From assembly GCA_963773585.1 (NCBI GenBank), contig CAVZBR010000001.1, forward strand, positions 806,001 to 870,000: a stretch of 64,000 nucleotides of DNA, read 5' to 3'. A program made the translations under genes and the position numbers. The stretch is from CAVXJN01 sp963773585 (GTDB lineage Bacteria; Pseudomonadota; Gammaproteobacteria; JASBUN01). Under the pieces are notes generated by a model, which made no database searches, was not told the origin of the DNA, and worked only from the letters and a program-made list of their open reading frames with translations. This document shows positions 8,521 to 16,923 of this stretch, one piece after another; the stretch's first letter is position 1; every line of letters starts with the position of its first letter.

Positions 8521-9300
8521 GTGGAGTTCACCACCGCGCAGATCGCGTCCTATCTCGGCGGCTTCCTATGGCCGTTCATGCGCATCAGCGCGATGCTCAT
8601 GGTGGCGCCGATTTTCGGCGCCCGCAACGTCACTCCGGCCCGGCTTCGCATCGGCATGGCGGCGATATTCACCTGGGTCGTGTATCCGCTGCTCCCGGCG
8701 GCGCCTGCGGTGCAACCGCTGAGTGCGGCCGGCGTGCTGATCGTCGCTAACGAATTGACGCTCGGAATCGCGATGGGTTTCGTGCTGCAGATGGTATTCA
8801 GCGCTCTGGTACTCGGAGGACAGAGCATTTCCATGACCATGGGTCTGGGCTTCGCGACTTTCATTGATCCCAACGGTGTGCAGACGCCGGTGGTCAGTCA
8901 GTTCTACACCGTGCTCGGAACCTTGATCTTTTTGGCGTTGAACGGCCATCTGGTGGCGATTCGGGTACTGCTGGAAAGCTTTCAATCCATGCCCGTGGGT
9001 GGGCCGGGCTTGTCCCATGACAGCCTCATGCAACTGGTGTTGTGGGGCGCGCGCATGTTCGTCGGCGGGTTGTTGATTGCGCTGCCGGCGGTGGTGACCA
9101 TCACTCTGATCAACATCGGCTTCGGAGTCATGACGCGCGCCGCGCCGCAACTGAATATTTTCTCGGTGTTGTTTCCGACCACCATGGCGGTCGGTTACGT
9201 CATTATTTTTCTCACTTTGCCCAGCCTGCTGCCGCGTTTCACTGATCTGGTGATGGACGGCTTCGATCTCACCCAGGCGCTATTGCTGCACGGGAGTTGA
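8521..9300 (+). CDS. fliR: FliR, flagellar export gate protein
   Basis: FliR is the single-copy subunit closing the FliP5-Q4-R1 export gate. The 259 residues hold about six hydrophobic helices, with RISAMLMVAPIFGARNVTPARLRIG near the N-terminus and FGVMTRAAPQLNIF near the C-terminus, both characteristic. GTG start at 8521. The stop is followed after 2 bases by the flhB ATG. Confidence 0.97.
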   Translation: MEFTTAQIASYLGGFLWPFMRISAMLMVAPIFGARNVTPARLRIGMAAIFTWVVYPLLPAAPAVQPLSAAGVLIVANELTLGIAMGFVLQMVFSALVLGGQSISMTMGLGFATFIDPNGVQTPVVSQFYTVLGTLIFLALNGHLVAIRVLLESFQSMPVGGPGLSHDSLMQLVLWGARMFVGGLLIALPAVVTITLINIGFGVMTRAAPQLNIFSVLFPTTMAVGYVIIFLTLPSLLPRFTDLVMDGFDLTQALLLHGS

Positions 9301-9302
9301 GC

Positions 9303-10466
9303 ATGGCCGAGAATGAGAATGGGCAGGAGAAAACAGAGCAACCCACAGGCAAACGTCTCGCAGATGCGCGCGAGAAAGGGCAGGTTCCCCGATCCCGGGA
9401 ACTGAACACCACCGTGATGCTGATGGCCGGCGCCTCCGCATTACTGGTCTTCGGCGGCAGTCTGGGCGAAGGTCTGGCGAAGATGATGACCGAGGGCCTG
9501 ACGATACAGCGCAACCTGATTTTCGACGCCGAGGTGTTGCCCCATGTGCTCGGCCAAGATCTACTGAGCGCGTTGGTGCTGATCCTTCCGTTCATTGCCG
9601 TGACCTTGGCGGCGACCTTCGCGCCGCCGATGTTGATTGGCGGTTTTTCCGTCAGTGCTGAGGCAATGATGCCCCAGTTCGGTCGTTTGAATCCCATCGC
9701 GGGCGTGAAGAAACTGTTTTCCACCAACGGTCTGATGGAGTTGGCCAAGTCATTGGTCAAAGTCGTGTTGGTGGTGGGCACTTCCTACCTGGTGATCGGC
9801 CATGTGTTCGGCGATCTCATGGGCATCGGCAACCTGTCGGTGCAGGGCGCCATCGCTCGTTCGTTCCAGATCGTCGGTTGGTCGTTTTTTTCGATCAGTT
9901 GTTGTCTGATCCTGCTGGCGGCGGTGGACGTGCCTTACCAACTCTGGCATCACAAGCACCAATTGCGGATGACCAAAAAGGAAGTGGAAGAGGAAGCGAA
10001 AAACACGGAAGGCAATCCGGAAGTGAAAGGGCGCATTCGCCGCGTACAGCAGGAAGTGGCCATGCGCCGCATGATGGCGGAGGTGCCCGCCGCCGACGTG
10101 GTGGTCACCAACCCAACCCATTTCGCGGTCGCCCTCAAATATGACGATCAGAACATGGGCGCGCCGCGGGTGGTCGCCAAAGGCGCCGACCTTGTCGCCG
10201 GTCAGATCCGGACCATCGCCCGGGAGAACAACGTACCGTTGTTCGCAGCGCCGCCCCTCGCGCGCGCCTTGTTCTACAGCACGGAACTGGAACAGGAAAT
10301 TCCCGCTGGGCTGTATCTGGCCGTGGCCCAGGTGCTGGCGTATGTCTACCAACTCAAAGTCTCGATCTACGGTTCCGACTCCCGCCCCGAACCACCTACC
10401 GATTTGGACGTACCCGAAGAATTCTTGCGCCGCGATCGCGGCACACGGCGCCCCAACGCACGGTGA
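9303..10466 (+). CDS. flhB: FlhB, flagellar export specificity-switch protein
   Basis: FlhB is the export gate component whose cytoplasmic domain cleaves itself and, after a signal from FliK, switches export to filament substrates. The protein (387 residues from ATG 9303; the in-frame TTG at 9297 lies inside fliR) has a basic N-terminus, four membrane helices and the autocleavage motif N-P-T-H at residues 270-273. The conserved VALKYDDQNMGAPRVVAKG follows. The ordinary full-length gene is present here, which matters because a second, stand-alone FlhB C-domain is encoded at 25233-25583. Confidence 0.98.
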   Translation: MAENENGQEKTEQPTGKRLADAREKGQVPRSRELNTTVMLMAGASALLVFGGSLGEGLAKMMTEGLTIQRNLIFDAEVLPHVLGQDLLSALVLILPFIAVTLAATFAPPMLIGGFSVSAEAMMPQFGRLNPIAGVKKLFSTNGLMELAKSLVKVVLVVGTSYLVIGHVFGDLMGIGNLSVQGAIARSFQIVGWSFFSISCCLILLAAVDVPYQLWHHKHQLRMTKKEVEEEAKNTEGNPEVKGRIRRVQQEVAMRRMMAEVPAADVVVTNPTHFAVALKYDDQNMGAPRVVAKGADLVAGQIRTIARENNVPLFAAPPLARALFYSTELEQEIPAGLYLAVAQVLAYVYQLKVSIYGSDSRPEPPTDLDVPEEFLRRDRGTRRPNAR

Positions 10467-10584
10467 CGATTCTCGCCCTGCGGTGGCCAACCCCCGGCTC
10501 GCAGCCGAGGAAATGGCGGCGCGAATTCACTTCGGACGACCGGAAACCCAGCGATACCAGACGCTTATAGCGATTCTGCGACGC

Positions 10585-10600
10585 GGGAACGGTTTTTGCA
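10585..10600 (+). promoter_or_regulatory. Likely sigma54 promoter of flhA
   Basis: In the 194-base gap between flhB and flhA, GGGAACG-GTTT-TTGCA keeps the invariant GG and GC, has a perfect -12 element and differs from the -24 consensus TGGCACG at two positions. It would start transcription near 10612, about 50 bases before flhA. flhA has an RpoN-dependent promoter in related polar-flagellated bacteria. I see no gene in this gap. Confidence 0.55.
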
Positions 10601-10660
10601 CCAGCTCCCTACGAGTCAAGACTCCGTCACCATTTTGACAGTAGGCATGCCGGGACCGCT

Positions 10661-12769
10661 ATGGCACTGAATCTGAACCTGCAAACACTGCAACAGACGT
10701 TGCGCAGTGGCCTCGGCGCGCCGCTGTTGCTGTTGACCATGATGGCGATGATCGTGGTGCCCCTGCCGCCCCTCGCCCTGGACATGTTGTTCTCGTTCAA
10801 TATTGCGCTGTCACTGGTGGTGCTGCTGGTGGCGGTCTACGTTCTGCGGCCCCTGGATTTCGCCATTTTCCCGTCCGTGCTGTTGATGACCACGCTGCTG
10901 CGATTAGCGCTGAACGTGGCTTCGACTCGCGTCGTGCTGCTGGAAGGCCATACCGGCACCGGTGCCGCGGGACAGGTGATCGAGTCTTTCGGTGAATTCG
11001 TCATCGGCGGCAACTATGCCGTTGGCTTGGTGGTATTCGCCATCCTAGTGATCATCAATTTCGTGGTGGTGACCAAGGGCGCCACCCGTGTCGCCGAGGT
11101 GTCGGCGCGCTTCACCTTGGACGCCATGCCCGGCAAGCAGATGGCCATCGACGCCGATCTCAACGCCGGACTCATTACCCAGGACCAGGCCCGCGAACGG
11201 CGCGACGAAATCCGCGAAGAAGCTGATTTCTATGGCTCCATGGACGGTTCGTCGAAGTTCGTGCGCGGCGACGCGGTCGCCGGCATTCTGATTTTGTTCA
11301 TCAACATTCTCGGCGGTTTATCCATCGGCATGATGCAGCACGGCCTGACGTTGTCCCAGGCGCTGCACAACTACACCTTACTGACCATCGGTGACGGTCT
11401 GGTGGCACAGATTCCGGCGCTGGTGATTTCCACCGCCGCGGCCATCATCGTCACCCGCGTATCGTCCAGCCGCGAGGCCATGGGTGCGCAGGTGGTGCGG
11501 CAGATGTTCGGCACCCCGAAAGCACTCGCCATCACCTCCGGCATCCTCGGTCTCATGGGCATCATTCCGGGCATGCCGAACGTCGCATTTCTGGGGCTGG
11601 CCGCGTTGTGCGGCGGTGCTGCGTACTACGTGCAGCAGCGTGGCTTGCAGCCGCGGGAGCCGGAGCTGGACGAGGATGCCGAACAGCCCGCCGCCGAGCG
11701 CAACGACGATCTCACCTGGGACGACGTCAATACCGTCGACATGATCGGCCTGGAAGTCGGCTATCGCCTGATTCCCCTGGTGGACCGCAACCAGGGCGGC
11801 GAGTTGATGGCCAAGATCAAAGGCGTGCGCAAGAAGCTGTCTCAGGAACTTGGCTTCCTGGTGCAGCCGGTACACATCCGTGACAACCTCGACCTGGCAC
11901 CCAGCGCCTACCGAATTTCACTGCTCGGCGTTCCCATGGGCGAGGCCGACGTGTTTCCGGATCGGGAACTGGCGATCAACCCCGGCAAGGTGTTCGGCAC
12001 CATCCAAGGCATAGCCGCCAAGGACCCGGCCTTTGGCCTCGACGCACTTTGGATCGAACGTTCGCAGCGCGATCAGGCCCAGACCATGGGCTACACGGTG
12101 GTGGATCCCAGCACCGTGATCGCCACCCATCTCAGCCAGCTTTTGCAGACGCACGCCCACGAGCTGCTCGGCCATGAGGAAGTGCAGAAGCTGCTGGACG
12201 TGCTCGCCAAGTCCGCACCCAAGCTGGTGGAGGACCTGGTACCAAAGGCAGTGTCTCTCGGCCAGGCGTTGCGCGTGCTGCAGAACCTGCTGCAGGAACA
12301 GATTCCGATTCGCGACATGCGCACCATCGCCGAAGCCATGGCAGAGGTGGCGCCCCGCAGTCAAGATACCGACGTTCTCACCGCCGCTGTACGCGCCGCC
12401 CTTGGCCGCTCAATTGTTCAGCATATCAATGGCATGGCGCCTGAATTGCCGGTCATGACGCTGGATCCCGCACTGGAACAGATATTGCAACAGGCCGTGC
12501 AGTCCGCCTCCGATGGGGGTGCTGGCATCGAGCCGGGGCTGGCGGACCAGCTGCATTCCGCTCTTGCGGCGCAGAGTCGGCGCCAGGAAAGCGTAGGTCA
12601 GCCCGCGGTATTGCTGGTGCCGCCGTTGATGCGCACCTGGTTGGCGCGATTGATCCGCCACAGCATTCCGGGCCTGCACGTTCTGTCCTACGGCGAAGTG
12701 CCGGACAACAAGCAGATCAAGGTGGTGGCCACGGTAGGCCAGCAATTGCCGGCACAGGGTGCCGCCTAG
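10661..12769 (+). CDS. flhA: FlhA, flagellar export gate receptor
   Basis: FlhA forms the nonameric ring that receives chaperone-substrate complexes and uses the proton motive force for export. The 702 residues split into an N-terminal half with eight membrane helices, including the FHIPEP signature region (LLRLALNVASTRVVLLEGH), a linker near residue 330-350, and a C-terminal cytoplasmic domain (from about GLEVGYRLIPLVD). ATG 10661 follows a probable sigma54 promoter. flhF follows after 73 bases. Confidence 0.98.
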   Translation: MALNLNLQTLQQTLRSGLGAPLLLLTMMAMIVVPLPPLALDMLFSFNIALSLVVLLVAVYVLRPLDFAIFPSVLLMTTLLRLALNVASTRVVLLEGHTGTGAAGQVIESFGEFVIGGNYAVGLVVFAILVIINFVVVTKGATRVAEVSARFTLDAMPGKQMAIDADLNAGLITQDQARERRDEIREEADFYGSMDGSSKFVRGDAVAGILILFINILGGLSIGMMQHGLTLSQALHNYTLLTIGDGLVAQIPALVISTAAAIIVTRVSSSREAMGAQVVRQMFGTPKALAITSGILGLMGIIPGMPNVAFLGLAALCGGAAYYVQQRGLQPREPELDEDAEQPAAERNDDLTWDDVNTVDMIGLEVGYRLIPLVDRNQGGELMAKIKGVRKKLSQELGFLVQPVHIRDNLDLAPSAYRISLLGVPMGEADVFPDRELAINPGKVFGTIQGIAAKDPAFGLDALWIERSQRDQAQTMGYTVVDPSTVIATHLSQLLQTHAHELLGHEEVQKLLDVLAKSAPKLVEDLVPKAVSLGQALRVLQNLLQEQIPIRDMRTIAEAMAEVAPRSQDTDVLTAAVRAALGRSIVQHINGMAPELPVMTLDPALEQILQQAVQSASDGGAGIEPGLADQLHSALAAQSRRQESVGQPAVLLVPPLMRTWLARLIRHSIPGLHVLSYGEVPDNKQIKVVATVGQQLPAQGAA

Positions 12770-12842
12770 ACAGGCCCGCGGAAACAGCCGGCGGCATTTA
12801 AGCCGCAACTCCGACGGATTCAGAGACCGAGGTAAGACGCGC

Positions 12843-14066
12843 ATGAAAATAAAGCGGTACTTCGCACCGGATATGCGACAAGCGATTCGCAAGGTGCGCG
12901 AAGAGCAGGGCCCCGATGCCGTGATCCTGTCCAACCGTCGGGTCAACGGTGGCATCGAGATCATCGCAGCGTTGGATTACGACGATTCCTTGTTCGGTGA
13001 GTTGGCGCCGGCGGCACCCGCGGAGCGGGCCGCTGTGGCTTCGACCATCGAAACACCCGAGCGGGAGCCGGCGAACCACCCGCAACCCAAGACCGCGAAC
13101 ACGGAAAAACAGGCGCCAGGGATGCCCAATGTGGAATGGGCCCAAGACCCGGCGCTGGTGGCGATGCAGCAGGAGATCCGGGTTTTGCGCGGCATGCTGG
13201 AAAACCAGCTTTCGCAGTTCGCCTGGGCGGACATGGCGCGTCGCAACCCGGCGCACGCCGGCGTTTTGCAGCGTTTCTCCGATATGGGTATGGGCAAGGA
13301 GCTGGCACAGGAGCTGGCCGGCGAAATCCCCGATTCCAAAGACGTCGACCAAGCCTGGCGCCATGGGCTTGGCTTGTTGTCCCACCGCGTACAGATCACC
13401 GATGACGATATCCTCGGGCGCGGCGGCGTAGTCAGTGTCGTCGGTCCCACCGGCGTTGGTAAGACCACCATGGTCGCCAAACTCGCGGCCCGCTATGCGC
13501 TGCGTCACGGCAAGCGGCACGTGGCATTGATCTCCACGGACAACTTCCGCATCGGCGCCTACGAACAACTGCACACCTACGGCCAATTGCTCGGCGTGCC
13601 GGTGTACTCGGCTGCCAGCAACGAAGAGCTCAACCGCTTGCTGACCGACCTTGCCGACAAGCACCTGGTGCTGATCGACACCGCGGGAATGAGTCAGCGC
13701 GACATGCGTTTGGCCGAACAGATGGAGGCACTGGCCAGCGAACGCCGTCATATCCGGACCTATCTGGTGCTGTCGGCAAACATTCAGTTGGCCACCCTGA
13801 ACGAAGTGGTAAGCGCGTTCCGCAACGTACCGTTGGCCGGCTGTCTGATCACAAAGATCGACGAAGCCGCGAGCATGGGCGGTGTGTTGACCGCGGTCGT
13901 GCGCAACGACCTGCCGGTGGCCTACGTCGGCGACGGCCAGCGTGTGCCCGAAGACCTCCACCCTGCTCGCGCCCACGCGTTGGTCAGCCGCGCCGTGGCA
14001 CTGATGCAACACGCTTGCGGACGCAACGCCGAACCGAACAGGAACATGGCCAATGCTCATGTCTGA
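12843..14066 (+). CDS. flhF: FlhF, SRP-type GTPase for polar flagellum placement
   Basis: FlhF is a signal-recognition-particle-like GTPase that goes to the cell pole and marks the site of flagellum assembly. The start ATG 12843 follows a GAGGTAAG ribosome site, giving 407 residues: N-terminal MKIKRYFAPDMRQAIRKVREEQGPDAVILSNR (B domain), a variable linker, an N-domain, and a G domain with G1 GPTGVGKT at about 201-208, then STDNFRIGAYEQL and the G3 DTAG. It overlaps fleN by 14 bases. GGCATTTAAGCCGC upstream is only a weak sigma54 candidate. Confidence 0.97.
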   Translation: MKIKRYFAPDMRQAIRKVREEQGPDAVILSNRRVNGGIEIIAALDYDDSLFGELAPAAPAERAAVASTIETPEREPANHPQPKTANTEKQAPGMPNVEWAQDPALVAMQQEIRVLRGMLENQLSQFAWADMARRNPAHAGVLQRFSDMGMGKELAQELAGEIPDSKDVDQAWRHGLGLLSHRVQITDDDILGRGGVVSVVGPTGVGKTTMVAKLAARYALRHGKRHVALISTDNFRIGAYEQLHTYGQLLGVPVYSAASNEELNRLLTDLADKHLVLIDTAGMSQRDMRLAEQMEALASERRHIRTYLVLSANIQLATLNEVVSAFRNVPLAGCLITKIDEAASMGGVLTAVVRNDLPVAYVGDGQRVPEDLHPARAHALVSRAVALMQHACGRNAEPNRNMANAHV

Positions 14067-14940
14067 GAACTACTACGACCAGGCGGCAGGACTACGGCGC
14101 ATGGCAAAGCCCAAGCCTGTGCGCGTGATCGCCGTCGCCAGCGGCAAGGGCGGAGTCGGCAAGACCAACGTCAGCGTCAACCTGGCGCTCGCCATGACGG
14201 CGATGGGTCGCAAAGTGATGCTCATGGACGCCGATCTGGGCCTGGCCAACATCGACGTGCTGCTGGGCCTGAAGCCTTTATACAACTTGTCCCATGTCAT
14301 TCGCGGCGAACGCACCCTCGAAGAGGTTTTGATCGAAGGCCCGGGCGGTGTGCGCATCGTGCCGGCGTCGTCCGGCGTCAAACTCATGGCCGAACTCAAT
14401 CCCATGCAGCACGCCGGCCTGATCCGCGCCTTCAGTGAGTTGAGTTTCGACCTCGATGTATTGCTCGTGGATACCGCTGCCGGAATTTCCGACAGCGTTA
14501 TCAGTTTTACCCGCGCCGCCCAGGAAGTGGTGGTCGTGGTCTGCGACGAACCTGCGTCGCTTACCGATGCTTACGCCTTGATGAAGGTCCTGAACCGGGA
14601 TCACGGCGTACAGCGCTTCAATGTCCTTTCCAATATGAGTCACAGCGCTCAAGAGGGTAGGGAAATGTTCGCCAAGCTGGTCAACGTAACCGATCGTTAT
14701 CTCGATGCAACGCTCAATTACCTGGGTACCGTGCCCTACGACGAGTACCTGCTCAAGGCGGTGCGTAAGCAGCGCCCGGTAATCGATGCATTCCCCCGCA
14801 GCCGTTCTGCGATGGCATTCAAGAATCTGGCGCAAAAGGCCGATAAGTGGCCCAGACCGGAAGCCGCCGCAGGGCATCTCGAGTTTTTCGTCGAACGATT
14901 GATCGGCTCCAGCTACGCCGAAGCGGAGTCACTTTCATGA
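14053..14940 (+). CDS. fleN: FleN/FlhG, ParA-like flagellar number regulator
   Basis: FleN (FlhG) is a MinD/ParA-type ATPase that limits flagellar number, in known systems by restraining FleQ and FlhF. The deviant Walker A motif SGKGGVGKTN lies at residues 30-39, followed by DADLGLANIDVLLGL and DTAAGISDSV. 295 residues; ATG 14053 or 14059 both fit. The stop overlaps the fliA start (ATGA). Confidence 0.96.
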   Translation: MLMSENYYDQAAGLRRMAKPKPVRVIAVASGKGGVGKTNVSVNLALAMTAMGRKVMLMDADLGLANIDVLLGLKPLYNLSHVIRGERTLEEVLIEGPGGVRIVPASSGVKLMAELNPMQHAGLIRAFSELSFDLDVLLVDTAAGISDSVISFTRAAQEVVVVVCDEPASLTDAYALMKVLNRDHGVQRFNVLSNMSHSAQEGREMFAKLVNVTDRYLDATLNYLGTVPYDEYLLKAVRKQRPVIDAFPRSRSAMAFKNLAQKADKWPRPEAAAGHLEFFVERLIGSSYAEAESLS

Positions 14941-15683
14941 ACGGATACGCCATGTACGCAGCCCCCGCAGCCGCCGGTCGTCAGACGGCTCAGGACGAAC
15001 TGGTTCACCAGCACGTATCGCTGGTCAAACGCATCGCCTACCACCTGGTCAGTCGTTTGCCGCCGAGTGTGCAGGTCGAAGACCTGATCCAGGCGGGCAT
15101 GATCGGCTTGTTGGAGGCGGCTCGGAACTACAACCCTTCGCAAGGTGCGAGCTTCGAAACCTATGCCGGCATTCGGATTCGCGGCGCCATGCTGGACGAG
15201 ATCCGGCGCTCGGATTGGACGCCACGGTCGGTACACCGCAAGGTGCGCATGGTCGCCGAGGCGGTGCGCGAGATCGAAAACGCCAAGGGCCGCGATGCCC
15301 GGGACAACGAAGTCGCCGAAGCGTTGGGGATGAACCTGGATGAATACCACGCCATCCTGCAGGACGCGGCAGGCTGTCGGGTGTTCAGTTACGACGACCC
15401 GGCGATTGTCGGCGAAGACTCCGAAGGCCCGTCTGGGGGATCGCACTCCGGCCCCCTGGAAATGCTGCAGAACGAGGACTTTCAGGACAACCTCTCGGAA
15501 GCGATTGCAGGGTTGCCGGAACGCGAACGGTTAGTGATGTCGTTGTACTACGACGAAGAGTTGAATCTACGGGAAATCGGCGAAGTGCTGGGTGTGAGCG
15601 AATCGCGCGTGTGTCAGATCCACGGCCAGGCGCTGATCCGGTTGCGCGCGCGCATGAGCGAGTGGGTGCCGGAAGCGGAGTGA
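14937..15683 (+). CDS. fliA: FliA, flagellar sigma factor (sigma28)
   Basis: FliA directs transcription of late flagellar and chemotaxis genes. I choose ATG 14937 because it overlaps the fleN TGA (ATGA) and has GGAG at 14925-14928; the open frame continues upstream but inside fleN. 248 residues: region 2 (LIQAGMIGLLEAARNYNPSQGASFETYAGIRIRGAMLDE), region 3, and region 4 with helix-turn-helix LNLREIGEVLGVSESRVCQIHGQAL. Its own targets probably include the promoter before cheW. Confidence 0.97.
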   Translation: MNGYAMYAAPAAAGRQTAQDELVHQHVSLVKRIAYHLVSRLPPSVQVEDLIQAGMIGLLEAARNYNPSQGASFETYAGIRIRGAMLDEIRRSDWTPRSVHRKVRMVAEAVREIENAKGRDARDNEVAEALGMNLDEYHAILQDAAGCRVFSYDDPAIVGEDSEGPSGGSHSGPLEMLQNEDFQDNLSEAIAGLPERERLVMSLYYDEELNLREIGEVLGVSESRVCQIHGQALIRLRARMSEWVPEAE

Positions 15684-15748
15684 CGCGCTGTGCGTTACGG
15701 CACCAGAGACAGAGATTGGAAATACGGGCCGAGTGCTAGGAGGTTGTC

Positions 15749-16144
15749 TTGGACAAGAACATGAAGATCCTGATCGTGGATGATTTTTCCACGATGCGCC
15801 GAATCATCAAGAATCTGCTGCGGGATCTCGGTTACAACAACACGCAGGAAGCAGACGACGGCAAGACCGGCCTGCCCATGCTCCAGACGGGAAATTTCGA
15901 TTTTCTGATCACGGACTGGAACATGCCCGGCATGACCGGCATCGATCTGCTCAAGGCGGTACGCGCGGACGAAAAGCTCGCCGGATTGCCCGTGCTGATG
16001 GTGACTGCGGAGGCCAAAAAGGACCAGATCGTGGAAGCCGCGCAAGCAGGGGTGAACGGCTACATCGTCAAGCCTTTTACTGCGCAGACGTTGAAAGAAA
16101 AGATCGACAAGATCTTCGAACGTCTGGCTGCCACCTCTTCGTGA
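15749..16144 (+). CDS. cheY: CheY, chemotaxis response regulator
   Basis: CheY carries the phosphoryl signal from CheA to FliM. A strong AGGAGG at 15738-15743 lies 5 bases before TTG 15749, which decides this rare start; the next ATG (15761) is too far from it. The 131-residue receiver has acidic residues D11-D12, phospho-acceptor D56 (DWNMPGM), the switch Thr in MVTAE and Lys in VKPF. It is closest to the single-domain CheY of polar-flagellum clusters and is followed by cheZ. Confidence 0.97.
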   Translation: MDKNMKILIVDDFSTMRRIIKNLLRDLGYNNTQEADDGKTGLPMLQTGNFDFLITDWNMPGMTGIDLLKAVRADEKLAGLPVLMVTAEAKKDQIVEAAQAGVNGYIVKPFTAQTLKEKIDKIFERLAATSS

Positions 16145-16178
16145 AACGCAGAGCAAAAAAACCGGTAGGGGAGCGAGA

Positions 16179-16913
16179 ATGATCGGAGAGGATACGCTGA
16201 CGCAGGCCCGTCTGTTGGTGAAACAGATCGAGGACGGGCAGGACGTCGAAGCGAAACAGACATTGGAGGATCTCGCGAAAATGCGCGAGACCGATCTATT
16301 CCAGGAAATCGGAAAACTGACCCGAGAACTGCACGAGACGCTGAACAATTTCCGCTTGGATTCGCGCATCGCGGATCTCGCGGAACAGGATATTCCGGAT
16401 GCGAAAGAACGGCTCAATTACGTGATTTCCATGACCGAGCAGGCCGCCAACAAGACGCTCACCGCGGTCGAGGATTCGCTGCCGGTCTCGGAAGGATTGC
16501 AAAAGCGTTCGGCCGAACTGCACGAACGGTGGGAGCGGTTCCGTCAGCGAGACATGTCGGCAGCGGAGTTCCGCGACCTGAGCCGCGAGATGGACGACTT
16601 TTTCCCCCAGGTTCGAGAAAGCGCGCAAACCCTGCAGAGCAATTTGTCTGATGTACTGATGGCGCAGGATTTTCAGGATTTGACCGGGCAGATCATTCGT
16701 CGGGTCATCAATCTGGTGCAGGACGTCGAACAGAGCCTGGTGGATCTGGTCCGGATTTCCGGTCGCGCGATGACCGCGAAGCAGACCAGCGCTGTCACCA
16801 AGAACATCAAGGCCGAGGGACCGATGGTGCCGGGCGTCGACGACGCCGAGCCCGAAGCTGTACTGCAGGGTCAGGACGACGTGGACGATCTGCTGTCGAG
16901 CTTGGGTTTCTAG
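16179..16913 (+). CDS. cheZ: CheZ, CheY-P phosphatase
   Basis: CheZ removes phosphate from CheY. The 244 residues are mainly a long helical hairpin, with the catalytic-glutamine region AQDFQDLTGQIIRRVI (about residues 162-178) and a C-terminal acidic, flexible tail ending DDVDDLLSSLGF, which is the CheY-binding helix. A GGGAG ribosome site precedes the ATG. cheA begins 10 bases downstream. Confidence 0.96.
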   Translation: MIGEDTLTQARLLVKQIEDGQDVEAKQTLEDLAKMRETDLFQEIGKLTRELHETLNNFRLDSRIADLAEQDIPDAKERLNYVISMTEQAANKTLTAVEDSLPVSEGLQKRSAELHERWERFRQRDMSAAEFRDLSREMDDFFPQVRESAQTLQSNLSDVLMAQDFQDLTGQIIRRVINLVQDVEQSLVDLVRISGRAMTAKQTSAVTKNIKAEGPMVPGVDDAEPEAVLQGQDDVDDLLSSLGF

Positions 16914-16923
16914 GGGACACCGT

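Noticed and set aside
12800..12815. Sigma54-like site before flhF (CGGCATTTAAGCCGCA)
   Set aside because: It keeps GG and GC but the -12 TTGC is CCGC, and the sequence is better explained as a small palindrome GCGGC/GCCGC.
15684..15748. Sigma28 promoter before cheY (GCCGAGTG)
   Set aside because: The -10 matches only in its first half and no -35 is present at the right distance; cheY probably follows fliA on one transcript.
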